A program made the translations under genes and the position numbers. Shown here one piece after another: positions 53,376-64,000 of a stretch of 64,000 nt of DNA. Below the pieces are notes generated by a model that was given only the letters and a program-made list of their open reading frames with translations, did no database searches and had not been told where the DNA came from. Origin of the DNA: Pyropia yezoensis (Eukaryota; Rhodophyta; Bangiophyceae; Bangiales; Bangiaceae); contig CM020619.1 of NCBI GenBank assembly GCA_009829735.1, positions 7,678,375 to 7,742,374 of the forward strand. Direction: 5' to 3'. Numbering within the stretch: position 1 is the first letter of the stretch; each line of letters starts with the position of its first letter.

Positions 53376-53488
53376 TGAGCTACTGTGTTTTTCTCGTTTG
53401 CTTCACAAGCTCTCTCTGTAAATGCCTGTATCTCTCATAAACGCGCAAACCTTACCCAGCACTTCATCTCGACGCGCACAAGCGCCCA

Positions 53489-53892
53489 TCATTGCCGACA
53501 CAGCGGAAAGGGATCCGCAGAGGGCGGACGGGGGAAGGTGTCGCCCTTCTCTACGCACACGTTGTGCAAAACAACGCATGCCATGACCCACGTCAGTGCG
53601 ACGGAAAACTGCTTGTCCGTTGAAAACGCCAAGCGCAGCTCCTTCAGGCTGCCCCATCGACCTTTCAGGATGCCAATCATGTGCTCGGACTCCACCCGCA
53701 ATCGCGCAAGTTGGTAGTTGAAATTTTGGTACTCAGGGCCAGTAATTTCCGGTTCCTTGAACGACCCTATCAGGTTCCGCGAATACAGCATCCCCTTGTC
53801 GCCGAGCAGGTAATCCCCAGCTGAAAAGAACAAATTCGGACGGCGATGCCACGACGCCTACGACTGCACAAACGTGTCGGGGGCCGCACCAG
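53489..53892 (-). pseudogene. PIF/Harbinger transposase, 3' part (split by Ty3 copy B)
   Basis: C-terminal part of a DDE_Tnp_4 transposase: FFSAGDYLLGDKGMLYSRNL with the second catalytic Asp, then FNYQLARLRVESEHMIGILK with the catalytic Glu, then GRWGSLKELRLAF and a helical end. The 5' part lies at 63269-64000, beyond copy B. Taking out copy B and one ACCAG, the two parts share one frame. A TAG at 53858-53860 sits between them, so the gene has at least one further lesion. The family cuts at 3-bp TWA targets. It is convergent with the gene ending at 53375. Confidence 0.8.
53888..53892. other. Target-site duplication, left copy (ACCAG)
   Basis: ACCAG directly before the left LTR of copy B, identical to 63269-63273. 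A 5-bp duplication is typical for Ty3/gypsy integrases. Confidence 0.9.
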
Positions 53893-54361
53893 TGTGGCAA
53901 AAACAACTTGCACACACGACACCCAAGCTGGGGCGGTGTACAAGGGCTGCCTCCCGTGTCGGGGGAACCGGAAGAAGTGCAAGTCGAACACACTCTGTCC
54001 CTGTTGTGGGGCAAACCCCCCACTGACAAACAAGAGGATGGTGTGTGGTCCAACAGTTTCTTGGTCGGGACGAGGACGCAGGGCCAAGCCCCGCTATCCC
54101 TCCCCTTATCCCCCCAGGGTCCCCTCAGAATCTCGCCACTCAGAATCTCCCACCCCAGCACCTGCCCACCGGGCCACACGAAAATTCAAGACGAAAAATG
54201 CGGAAAACCCTCAAATCCAAGTTGGACTTCCTACTAAGCTAACTATCCCAAACTTAGGGAATACGGACCCAAATGCAGGGGGAGGAACGGATCAGGCTAG
54301 TGGCCTGCCGCCCCTTGCATGGCACGTGTTGCCTCCGTACCTGGGGGTCAATATTGCCACG
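53893..54361 (-). repeat. 3' LTR of Ty3 copy B
   Basis: 469 bp on the left side of the minus-oriented element. Plus-strand ends are TGTGGCAA and TTGCCACG (last base changed from A). Confidence 0.9.
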
Positions 54362-54699
54362 CTCCCCTCTCCTCAGTTCCGATCGACCCGGTCGGCCCTG
54401 TGAGGGGGCGCGTAAACGCGCGCCTCGGCGTTGGGGGCGCGACTTGCTGTTTACCCTGGAGTACGTAACGAGGATGTGGAGGCGGTCACGTTGACCGCCC
54501 CTCTCCTCAAGCTTGCCCACTCGGCAGCTTGCTCTCCCCGGTTCTCACTTCACCATCACCACCACCTCCCCTTCACCTTCCACTGGGCCGCCCCACGCTG
54601 GGGAGGCCACCCGTCTACCCACGATCCGAGTCCCGCTCAACTCGAGCCGGGTCTCGTGCCGCTGTAGCCAGGGCGTCTCCCCCCAACTTGGGGAGAGCC

Positions 54700-56643
54700 A
54701 TGGCGACCCCGGGAGTGGAGACTGACTCTCTTGATGAACGTATGGAGGACACCTCCTACGGTGCAGCGCCCGCCGGGACTTCTGGCGAGGGCTCTGCGAA
54801 TGCTCCGGAGGATAGGACTCCCGCGTCACGCGGCTTTGGGTTGACGGCGGGATCTCCCCCCGAGGCTGGACAAGTTGTCCCGCGTGAGGCCTTGGGGCGG
54901 TAGTTTTACCCTGCTTGGGCTCTATATGAGGAGGGGTTGACTGTTCTTCGCTGTGGCCGACTTGGCGCAGCGATGGGTCGGGTATGGGACCGCCTACGGG
55001 AGAAGTATCCCCGTAGGGTCGGGTTCCCTGCCGGCTTCAGGACGGACCAGTTTGCCTTCCTGGACGATGAGGAGGTCGAGGACGTACAGCGGGCTAAGGC
55101 CATGGTGGACCGCGGGGGAACTATCCCGGGTCCCGGCGACTTACCGACCTTAACTTGGGACGCGGTGGCAACTCGCCCCCCGTACCTTCACGAGGCCGAT
55201 CCGCACACTCATCACTTTGATGTGCGGATGGAGAAGGACTTCCGGCGAGGTCCCTACTTGGTGACCTCGGCTCAACTTGAGTTTCCTCAGCAGTCTGCTG
55301 CCAGTAAGGAGCAGTACTATCCGAAGAAGCCCGAGTGGTGGCCTCAAGTTGAGGTCCCCTTTGGATTCCCGGCGTTGCTGCCACGGTTGCTTGACCACTT
55401 CGGCTCCGTCATGTTGACGGCTGGCCCAGCTCGCCTGGTGTGGGCCATGTTGGCCACCCAGTTGCTCCTCGAGGTCATTTCGACCCTGGTGTCTTGTGTT
55501 CAGCGGCGGGGGATGCTCTGGCATCTTCCCCTCCGGCTTATCCAAGGTTTGGAACAGCTCACCCCTCAGCTAGTTGCTGAGGGGTGCTCATCAGGACAAC
55601 TCACTCTACTTGGGGAGATGCTCCGCCTCCACAAGTTTATCGAGTAGGAGAGCATCGAGCACAAGTTGCGCCGCCCCACTCGTGGGCCCGAGGACGATGG
55701 CGCACTTCGCCAGTTCGTGTGGGTCGCTCGTGAACTTCACGACGGCCGGGTGGTACTATGAGAGGGCCTGGGCATCGGGGACTACCCGTATGCCCCGGGG
55801 GTGGATCGCCACACTGCGCCGCCCCCGGACAAGGCCATAGTGATGCCCGTGCCCTCTCACGATGACCATATGACTCAACCCACTGCGGGGGCCCCGAGTA
55901 GGGGTCGCAGTTACACTCGGGCACCGCCACCTCGGCGTGCCCCTCCGCTTCCTCCTGTCCCCTACCAGCCGCGCGGGGACATCCCGATAAGCGTGGCCGT
56001 TGAGTCGTCCACCCCGCTGTCCCCCAACTTGGGGGCCACCCTTCTGACGGTATACCCCAAGTTGGTGTTACCGCCCACGCCTCTAACCTCAGAGATGATG
56101 ATCACCACGTTGGTGCGCATCATTTCCTGGTTGGCCGCGTCGACCGCAACCCTTCAAACTTCCGAGACTCCTCAACTTGAGGAGCGCGTTCGTACTGCAG
56201 TGGCGACTGCGAGTTGCGAGTCGGTGGCGGAGTTTATGACGGCCGAGTTGGCTCGCATTGGGGCTATTATGCCCCAGCCAGCCCCACTTGGGCGTGGCAA
56301 ACGTCGTGCGAGCCGGGCATACTCGCCTCCTCGCCGTCGTCGCCGACGCTCGCGGCGCTCTCCCTCCGTGTCGGAAGACGAGTTGTCTTATTCCGTCTCG
56401 GAGTCCTCTACTCCGTCAGAGTCGGAGTCGGTCCGGCGTCTGCGTCGCCAACTTGCGCGCAAGACTAAGCAAAAGAGTAGCCGTGGTCGTCGCCACTTGC
56501 GCGACCGTGAGGGGCGCGACGGTTCCGACTTGGAGCCGCCGGCCCCGCCGACTGGTGGGGAACGTTATCGCCGTGGGTCTCGCCGCTCGCCTCTACGTGA
56601 GGGCGAGGGCCGTGGGCTTGGAGAGTCTAGCATGCATGCCTAG
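54700..56643 (+). CDS. Opposite-strand ORF of Ty3 copy B, function unknown, three stops
   Basis: Counterpart of 36324-34381 in copy A, with identical length (648 codons) and frame. The start ATG at 54700 has good context (agccATGGCG). The TAG at codon 68 (54901) and the TGA at codon 354 (55759) are shared with copy A. A TAG at codon 316 (55645; Trp in copy A) is private. The C-terminal RS-like segment is kept (RRRRRSRRSPSVSEDEL). Amino-acid differences between the copies are few, but without a computed dN/dS I cannot say whether the frame is selected. The shared stops mean that a full-length product would need read-through or splicing, or that both copies derive from an already broken master. 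Confidence 0.6.
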
Positions 56644-56754
56644 TTGGCAGCTGCCTTTCTTGTGAGAGTGTGAGGGTCAGGGCTGTAGTTAAAAGCCACT
56701 CTGCGTACCACTTCGACTTGAAGCACTTTCTTGGCACTGTTGCTCGGCCTTTTC

Positions 56755-59700
56755 TCACGTTGAGGGAGCGCTGTTAGGGTCTATCTCATTCCGGGCACAG
56801 TACGCCCGGACATTTTCAGCGGGAAGGTCCTCCACATACTCCCACGTATCATCCTTGGCTTTGTAGCCAAACCAACGCACCCTCAACATGAGGCGGTCAG
56901 TGTCCTCATCCCATCCGTGGTCGATGAACTTATCGAACACGTACTCCTGCGGGTCATGTTTGGCCGCAGGCAGCGAGGGCAGGCGCCACGCATCCAGCGC
57001 ACGCGCCCAAGCTGGGTCGCCTGCAGGCGGTGTTGCAACTTTAACCACGTCCTGTCCGTTCACTGTGCGGACCCCATCGTCACTTTCGATGGTGAAGCGC
57101 CGCCCATCAGTACGAAGGACCTGGTACGGCCCCTTCGTCTGGAATACTAACTTACCTCCAATTGGGGTGTGTGAGTGTACCAGCACCCAGTCACCCTGCT
57201 CGGGGACATGCTTGGCGTTGCGCACCTTTTTGTCAAAGTTACGCTTGTAGCGCTTTTGTGCTTTGTCCATCTCAGCCCTGACTTTAGGAATGAGTTTTTC
57301 AAGCCTAGCAGCGAACTCCCCCTTACTCTCAGTAGGAGTAGGCGGACTGCCACCATCCTCCCTAGTTGCGAGCGGCCGCCGCACGGCAATAGACCGCACG
57401 CGACGGGGGGTCACAAAAGCGAGGGGTACTTCACCGGTAGATGAGTGAACCTGCGAATTGTAGGCAGTCGTAAGAATAGAAATGTATTGGTCCCACGTTT
57501 TCACGTGCTCACTCACATAGTGGCGCAGCTGCCTAACAATAGTTTTGTTGAAGCGCTCCACCTGCCCATTAGTTTGTGGGTGGTAGGGGGTGGCATAGTT
57601 TGCCCGCACCCCCAACATATCCAGCACTCCCTGAAACAGTACAGACGCAAATTGCGGTCCATTGTCCGATAGTGTACTATCCGGGATGCCATACGCGGCA
57701 ACCCAGTGATCTAGGAAGGCTGACACGACCGACATGGCCGTGATCTCTGCCAGTGGGATCGCTCGCGTAAGTTTCGTGAAGCGGTCACAGATAACCAGGA
57801 GGTACTGGTTGCCCTCCTTGGTCACTGGCAGTGGCCCAAGGATGTCCATCGCCAACGCGGCAAAGGGCTCCTTGGCCGGGAACAGTAACATATCCGTAGT
57901 AGGCCGCCGTTCCATCAGACGGTTCTGCGCACAACTTGTGCAGGCAGCCACCCAACTGTAGATGTCCACCACCATGGACGGCCAGTAGTACCTGGTCCTC
58001 AGGGTCCGGTACAGTTTACTAGACCCCAGGTGTCCACCTGTGGGAGCGTTATGCTCCCTCTCAAGGATACTGTCCTTGAGGGATGCGGGGACGACAAGTT
58101 GTTCGGTCCCCTGGAATACCCCCCTCCTCATGAGGAGGCCATCGTCTCCTAGAAAGAACCGCGTCTCCGCCACTGTATCCAGTGCATCCCTCTGCGACTT
58201 GCAGAAGGGGTCCTCGGCCTGGGCCTTCACCACCTCGTCCAGGGACAGGGGCAAGTACTTCTTGTTCCCTGGCGCCTCGGGGTTCAACGCCTGACCCGAG
58301 CGCGTGACTACCCCTACGATGGGGATGTCCTCATCAACTGGGTTAGTGTCCAGCCCCTCGGTAGGTACCCGAGAAAAGCCGTCGGCAAGGGCATGTTGCC
58401 TGCCAGGTCGGTACTCAATATCAAAGTTGAAGGGTGCCAGTCGCACCCTCCACCGGTTGAGACGAGTGTTCGTACAGTCCGTCTTGAAGATGAACTGCAA
58501 CGCGCGGTGGTCACAGCGGATGAGGAACTTCTCACCCTCTAGGTAGTGACGAAGTGACGTCACCGCCCACACCACTGCGAGTCCTTCCAACTCGGTGACT
58601 CCGTAGTTCTTCTCGGCCGAGTTCAGCCCCTTGCTGAAGTATCCCACCGGCACGTACTCCTTGTCCGGCTGCTGCTGAAGCAACACACAACCAAGTTGGT
58701 CGTAGCTAGCATCCACATCCAAGATGTAGTGGCCTCCCAACCTGGGACTAGCCAAGATAGGGGGCTTCAGCAGAAGGTCCCGAAGAGTCTCAAAGGATTC
58801 CTGCTCCACCCGACTTGGGGGAGGCAGGTGCTTCGGTAGTGTTGAGCTAACTAGCTCATTCAGCGGCTTCGCCACCTTGGCGAAGCCCTTGGTGAAACGT
58901 CGGTACACGTTACACATCCCGAGGAAGCTCCTCATCTGGGTCTTGGTCCGGGGGTACTGAGCCTTACGGATGGCCCTCAAGTTCTTCTCGTTGACACTGA
59001 GGCGCCCCGGACGGACAACATGTCCCAAGTATTCCACCTCTTGAGTGAAGAGGTGGCACTTACTCGCCTTCAGTGACACACCGGCGTCAGCAAGTAGCTT
59101 GAACACCTGGCCAAGATGGCCAATGTGTTCCTCCGGACTTCGGGAGAACACAATGATATCGCCTAGGTACACAAGACAGATCTGCCGCCGTACTCCGGCC
59201 AGAGTCATGTCCATAGCGCGCTGGAAAGTTGCCGGCGCGTTGCACAGTCCGAACGGTAGTCGCTTGCACTGGTAGGTACCACAGTGACAGGTAAAGGTAG
59301 TTTTATGCCTGTCTTCCGGGGCAACGGGAATTTGCCAGTACCCCGCGTTACAGTCCAGGGTAGAGAACACGTTCGCCTCCCCCAGAGAGTCCAGACAGTC
59401 GTCCATCCTAGGTAGGGGATAACTGTCCTTCACCGTGCTCTCGTTGAGCTTACGGTAGTCGATACAGAACCGGAGGGTCCCATCAACTTTGGGGACGATA
59501 ACCACCGGACTCGCCCACTCGGCGTTGCTGGCCTCGATCACATCGAGGGCCTCCATGCGAGCAACTTGCTCTTTAACGAGGGCCCTTGAACGGGGCCCTC
59601 CTCTATACGGTTGTTGGCGTATAGGGAATGCCCCGGGTTTCAACTCGATCCGGTGTTGGGTGGCTCTCATGAGTCCCAATTGGCCATCCCACAACTTGTG

Positions 59701-60738
59701 ATATTGGTCCAAGAGGCGTTCAACTTGAACCCTCAACCTGGGTGGGACACCCTCCATGTTCACATGGGGCCGAGGAGAGGCGGCCGACTTGGCTTGATGC
59801 TTCTCCTTTCCGGACTTCGGGTAGCTACTTGCGCCCGCGTTGAGGGTGGCCGCTACTACCTGTCCCTCATGTTGGTCGATATAGCCGAACTTGGCTCCCG
59901 ACTTGAAGAACTTGGGCGACGAGTTCAGATTTATAACCTGGATCCTCAACGGGACTCCGGCTTTGGAGTCCATTGTGCCAAGGGCAACATGCACTTGGTG
60001 CTTGCGAGCAAGACGGGGGTGAGGGTGCACCAACCCGTTCCCCGTATAATCAGTTACAACATCAACGTGCGCCACCGAGTTGGGGGGCCACGTGACTTTA
60101 CGGGCTAAACGCAGGGTAGCAGAAAACCCTTCCCTCACAGATCAAACAGGCTTCGACTGTGAGACTGTCACAGGAGCCACAGACTTTCCCTTACCAAGGA
60201 TGGGGATAGTCTCCCCATTCATCAACTTGACCCAGTACTCAGGGCCACAAATCAAAGGCACTTGTGTTACAACATAAGGGGTACCCAGAAGCAGGGGTAC
60301 CGATATATTCTCAAGTACTCCATAGGTCACGTCGACCTCATGGGTTCCCAACCTAGTTGGTAGGGTCACGGCACCAACTATGGGAAGTACCCCACCATTG
60401 ATGTCGATCAGATGGTCAGCTTTAGACTTTCAGCGTTGGAGCTTCATCTCCTTTGGTAATAGCGACTTGCGTATCAAGGAGGCTCCTGACCCGGTATCAA
60501 CTACGATACGGGCACAACAGGCACGGCCGGGGGCAAGTTGCACCCGTCCAGCCACCTGGAAGTACTCACCCGTCAGCACCGCGATGACCCGACGTGGGTT
60601 TACGTTCTTGGGGAGTCCTACCCGAGGTGGGCGGACTCCCTTAGGTCGCCGCAGTATCCGGCACGGTTGATTCGTCCTCTTGGCCCACTTGGCCGAGGCT
60701 GCCGTTGTGAGCTTCGGACGACCAGCTCCAACGGTCAT
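56755..60738 (-). pseudogene. pol: pol of Ty3 copy B (PR-RT-RNase H-IN-chromodomain), two stops and mutated RT site
   Basis: 1328 codons as in copy A, starting at the ATG inside ATGA (60735-60738). Protease DTGSGAS is present. TGA at 60430-60432 replaces a Trp after MKLQR, and TGA at 60142-60144 lies after SQSKPV. From 60138 on the frame is open for 1127 residues through RT, RNase H, integrase (HNAPTGGHLG zinc site; MDILGPL, DNGPQF and QTNGQVERFNK) and chromodomain. The RT motif reads YLGD instead of YLDD (GCC at 59161-59163 on the plus strand), removing a metal-binding Asp. RNase H keeps the canonical VDAS (58703-58714). The defects are thus complementary to those of copy A. Confidence 0.9.
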
Positions 60739-62681
60739 TCGTTTCCCGCCGACTTGGCGTCCGAATCTGAGGACGAAGGGGAAGACAACGAGTCCGAGGA
60801 CGACGTGTCCGCCCCCTTCGTCGAGGGTGTGGCGACCGCCACTACCGGTCGAGACCCATCCTCGCGGCATGAACGTACTTCGTATGTAACCGACTTCTTA
60901 CTCGCATTTCTAACAAGTTGTTGGATGCGTTTACTCAACTTGGGGCAATCATATGCCCAGTGTCCATCGGAGTTGCAGTTCCATCACCGATTGTCAGTTC
61001 CCGGAGGGGTCTTCCCGACTGGGGAAGACGAAGAGGTACCCTTGGAAGTTCCCACGGCAGCTACCACCCTCTTCTTGCGGATTCGGCGTGCCTCTCTTAA
61101 CTCTCTGGCCTGGCGCGCCTCCTCCCGTTCCTTGGCCAACTCGGCTTGACGCTCCTGGCGTTGTTCCTCCCGCAACTTGCGGTAGGCCTCGCCTCTGCGG
61201 TAGGCGAACCTAGCCAACTCGGCCAGGGTCGCCCGGGCAGTGTTATGCTCCCGGGTCTCCATCCGGACTGACCAATGGAGTCCCTCCACAAACCGACTCT
61301 TCACCACAGCTTGTGGATGAAGAAACCCACAAAGATTGTTGAGCTTACGGACTCGCTCCGCAAAGGACAACTCGTCCTCCGCCTCTTCCTGGTGGGCTTG
61401 GGTAAACTCCTCGACTTGAGAAGCCAACGCCGCTTCATCAACCATGGCCCTCAACAACCAGTTGACGAGCTCCAAATAGGACGTCACCTCCCCAGCGCCT
61501 CCACTTCAGGAGCTGGGCATGACGGACATAAGTTCTGTCCGCAGGTCGCCCTTCGTAAATTCCTGTAGCATATAGAATGCCATGCCTTCACTTATGGCAT
61601 TGTCGTCACAGGCTTTTGTGAAACGACGTAGGAACTCAAAGACACGGAGGGGGGGAGTTCCATCCCACTCCGCTTTGTGCCCAAAAGAGTGAAGTGCATT
61701 CTTCTTGGCACTGCCCATGGCTCGGGCCTGGTCAGGACCATACGCCACAGACTTGTTGTGGAGGGCGTAGGTCTCGCAATCAAAGATCCTCTGGTAGACC
61801 GGGTTGGCTACCTGGATCTTGGGCGGCACCTCACGTTGAGGGAACAGCCGCTGTGGCACTGGGGTAAGTTCACCCTCAGTGCCTGTAGTCCGGCGCGGCG
61901 CGCTTGGTGTAGCCGCCGGCGTTTCCGGGGGGAGCTCCCCCATGAAGGGCGTATGCCCCACCGAGTATGGTGTGGCTCCCTCGTTGGGAGTCACAGGTGT
62001 CGCCCCCTGTTTGGGGCGACCCGAGATAGGCGTGAGGGGGGATTCCCCCTGCGCCTGCGGGCTCGAAAGCCCCGATCCGGTCTGGACATTAAGGCCATCT
62101 GGCAAACTCGCCATAATCTGATTCAGAATAGTATTCGTCATCGTGACCACCAGGTCCGGCAAAGTCTGCCGCAACACATTGGTCGCCTCCCGACGGACAG
62201 TTTCCGCGAGGAGTGGATTGACGATTCCAGTTGAGTCTCGGTCCGCCTCCGGGAGTCCACCTGAGCGGTAACCACGTTCCTCAGGGGTCTCAACCGGGGG
62301 CACGGGCGCGAGCCCATCGCCGACCAACGGAGGTCCGCCGTCCTCCGAAAGCCTAGTTGGCGACGGCTCCAAGCCAAAGTTGGCTCCAACCCGAGTGGAA
62401 CCCGCGGGGACAGTCCTCACCCCTTGGGACGTTCCCGTTGAGTATACCACACGGTGGCCAGACTTCGGCCCACCCACATCAGAAGTGTCACCCGAGTGAA
62501 CTCCCGACTGAGTCGGGGTGGCCTGTTGCCCGCCCGCACTTCCAGTCCTGCTGGCTTGAGGGACCTCCAGTCCCTCTGCGACCCCAGGTAAACCCACCTG
62601 TGTCTCACCAGTATTCAAAGGCACTGAAGTACGTGCGTCACCCGTCTACTCCCCGGACGACGGGGGGTCCGAACTAGCCAT
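60735..62681 (-). pseudogene. gag: gag of Ty3 copy B, three stops
   Basis: 649 codons from the ATG at 62681 (MASSDPPSSGE), matching copy A. TAG at 62646-62648 follows the 11th residue. The TGA at 61506-61508 in the capsid is shared with copy A. TGA at 60984-60986 replaces the first zinc-knuckle Cys (copy A has CWNCNSDGHWADVC there). The natural stop, TGA 60735-60737, overlaps the pol start as ATGA. No frameshift is needed. An internal ATG follows the first stop only far downstream, so this copy should make no useful Gag. Confidence 0.8.
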
Positions 62682-62780
62682 GTTGGCTGACGATCCGTAT
62701 GACACGGTCCGAGTCCACCGTTCCTCTGAGACAGTGGGCCACCTACACCCGGGTGCACCCGGAGGTAAAGTTTACCTCTG

Positions 62781-62798
62781 TCCCCTGCTGCTCCACCA
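62781..62798 (-). other. Primer-binding site of Ty3 copy B
   Basis: Plus strand TCCCCTGCTGCTCCACCA; its complement is identical to the site of copy A, two bases from the 5' LTR. Confidence 0.7.
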
Positions 62799-62800
62799 AA

Positions 62801-63268
62801 TGTGGCAAGACCACTTGCACACACGACACCCAAGTTGGGGCGGTGTACAAGGGCTGCCTCCTGTGTCGGGGGAACCGGAAGAAGTGCAAGTCGCACACAC
62901 TCTGTCCCTGTTGTGGGGCAAACCCCCCACTGACAAACAAGAGGATGGTGTGTGGTCCAACAGTTTCTTGGTCGGGACGGGGACGCAGGGCCAAGCCCCG
63001 CTGTCCCTCCCCTTATCCCCCCAGGGTCCCCTCAGAATCTCGCCACTCAGAATCTCCCACCCCAGCACCTGCCCACCGGGCCACACGAAAATTCAAGACG
63101 ATAAATGCAGAAAACCCTCAAATCCAAGTTGGATTTACTACTAAGCTAACTATCCCAAACTTAGGGAATACGGACCCAAATGCAGGGGGAGGAACGGATC
63201 AGGCTAGTGGCCTGCCGCCCCTTGCATGGCACGTGTTGCCCCCGTACCTGGGGGTCAATACTGCCACA
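62801..63268 (-). repeat. 5' LTR of Ty3 copy B
   Basis: 468 bp. Plus-strand ends are TGTGGCAA and CTGCCACA. Confidence 0.9.
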
Positions 63269-63273
63269 ACCAG
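63269..63273. other. Target-site duplication, right copy (ACCAG)
   Basis: ACCAG directly after copy B, identical to 53888-53892. Confidence 0.9.
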
Positions 63274-64000
63274 TACAGCCGAGAACGACGTTGGTGATGT
63301 AGCCGTCCCAATCACAGGTAATGAGGCCGCTCAAGCTATACCTTTGCTTGCGGTCGTAATACGTCCATGGTGGCAACGCCGGCTGGTACGCCAGGGGGAA
63401 TGTGGTTCCGTCTGCCGCGCCGACGCAGCCATCAAATCCAAACTTGCTCGCCGCACTCTCCGACAGCTCGGCCCGACGTCGTGCGTTTGCCCACTTGACG
63501 AACTGCGGGGCGACCGCACCCAGCGCCCCGATAACGCGCCGGGTACACTTCACCACCGCCCCGACGGAGACGCCAAACATGTCCGCCACGGCCTCTACAG
63601 AGCACGCGTTTCCATAATGCCCGAGGCTGTACAGCGCCATAGCCAGCTGCACGTCCAAGCTCAAATGGCGTCGACCACGACGACTAAAAAAGGGGGCACA
63701 AGAGCGGGACCGGAGGACGCTCCGTGTTGCACGGAAAGTCGCTCTATCCATACGAAAAAGCCCACGAAAGCGCTCCTCCGACGCGTTCTGCATTACCCAT
63801 CGGAACCAGGCGTCTGACTTGGGCACCCCGCTTTGGTCGCGCTGCAGGTACCGGGTAGCTTGAATGTTGCGGAGCGCGCTCCAGGAAAGCACCCAGCCCA
63901 GGTGTAAGGATACCTTGGTCAGCTGCCCACCCCCAGGCAGCAGGTCTCCCTTGCCGAGGGCACCCACCTCCAGAGCAGCGAGCAGCAAGGAAAACAGAAA
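63269..64000 (-). pseudogene. PIF/Harbinger transposase, 5' part (split by Ty3 copy B, runs off the window)
   Basis: N-terminal and central part of the transposase whose 3' part is at 53489-53892. It reads VQLAMALYSLGHYGNACSVE then AVADMFGVSVGAVVKCTRRV (the helix-turn-helix of the family), and FGFDGCVGAADGTTFPLAYQ with the first catalytic Asp near 63405. It goes on WTYYDRKQRYSLSGLITCDW, DGYITNVVLGCTG, and is then cut at ACCAG by copy B. The true start lies at or beyond the window edge. A possible intron donor (AAG before GTATCC) is seen near 63910. The adjacent gene at 52089-53375 was its convergent partner before the insertion. Confidence 0.8.

Larger units (their letters stand above)
53893..63268 (-). 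mobile_element. Ty3/gypsy chromovirus copy B, 9376 bp, inserted in a Harbinger transposase gene
   Basis: Same structure and exactly the same length as copy A, in the opposite orientation. It has LTRs at 62801-63268 (5') and 53893-54361 (3'), the primer-binding site complement at 62781-62798, and a polypurine tract at 54362-54374. The perfect ACCAG duplication and LTR divergence of only about 3 percent by eye make it the younger copy. It is nonetheless defective: five in-frame stops in gag-pol and a mutated reverse transcriptase site. Confidence 0.95.

Noticed and set aside
53739..54403. Frames across LTRs (and the matching frames at 27878-28409, 36621-37236 and 62680-63817)
   Set aside because: They repeat in all four LTRs and run through LTR borders into unrelated sequence. 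They are chance frames in non-coding terminal repeats.
27756..63268. Idea that TGA is reassigned, because most stops in the Ty3 copies are TGA
   Set aside because: Copy B gag has TAG at 62646, the opposite-strand ORF has TAG in both copies, and other elements have TAA and TAG. Natural stops here are also TGA. GC-rich mutation bias is enough.

Overview
The window reads as nuclear DNA of a GC-rich eukaryote. It has spliced genes with GT..AG introns, long Ala/Gly/Pro codon arrays, many poly-G/poly-C runs, and a dense load of eukaryotic transposable elements (Ty3/gypsy chromoviruses, Tc1/mariner, EnSpm/CACTA, piggyBac-like and PIF/Harbinger). This texture fits a bangiophyte red alga (Porphyra/Pyropia type). 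That is inference: no marker gene settles the species. I saw no rRNA, tRNA or CRISPR.

Layout. 0.6-1.84 kb: Gly-rich tandem-repeat protein (minus). 2.7-3.6 kb: three MITEs, one nested in another. 3.87-7.21 kb (minus): an OSCA/CSC1/TMEM63-type mechanosensitive channel gene, the best recognised host gene here. 8.08-23.98 kb: a segment bounded by inverted 27-bp termini, each ending in TA. A Tc1/mariner-IS630 type transposase lies next to the left end, and a four-exon gene of unknown function starts 71 bp inside the right end. Between their 3' ends sit 11.5 kb of very GC-rich host-like genes: an LRR candidate, a possible CDK inhibitor, and two unrecognised genes. 24.0-27.7 kb: a 5'-truncated chromovirus with a 921-bp LTR, then a 66-bp minisatellite.

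27.68-42.97 kb: a probable EnSpm/CACTA-like element with a decayed transposase (38.98-41.70 kb). Complete Ty3 copy A (27756-37131) is inserted just inside its left end. 43.0-44.4 kb: Gly/Pro-rich gene. 44.56-51.5 kb: a cluster of related TIR elements with TCAAATGA-type subterminal palindromes, including a nearly intact piggyBac-like transposase (47604-49907). 51.5-64 kb: a PIF/Harbinger-like unit of two convergent genes, whose transposase is split by Ty3 copy B (53893-63268). Copy B carries a perfect 5-bp target duplication, ACCAG.

Ty3 copies A and B are both exactly 9376 bp. Each has LTRs of 468-469 bp, gag and pol overlapping by ATGA, a C-terminal chromodomain, and a 648-codon ORF on the opposite strand between pol and the 3' LTR. 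Both are defective, in different catalytic centres. Transposon reading frames here are broken almost only by in-frame stops. Host-like frames are broken almost only by frame changes, in several cases clearly at homopolymers.
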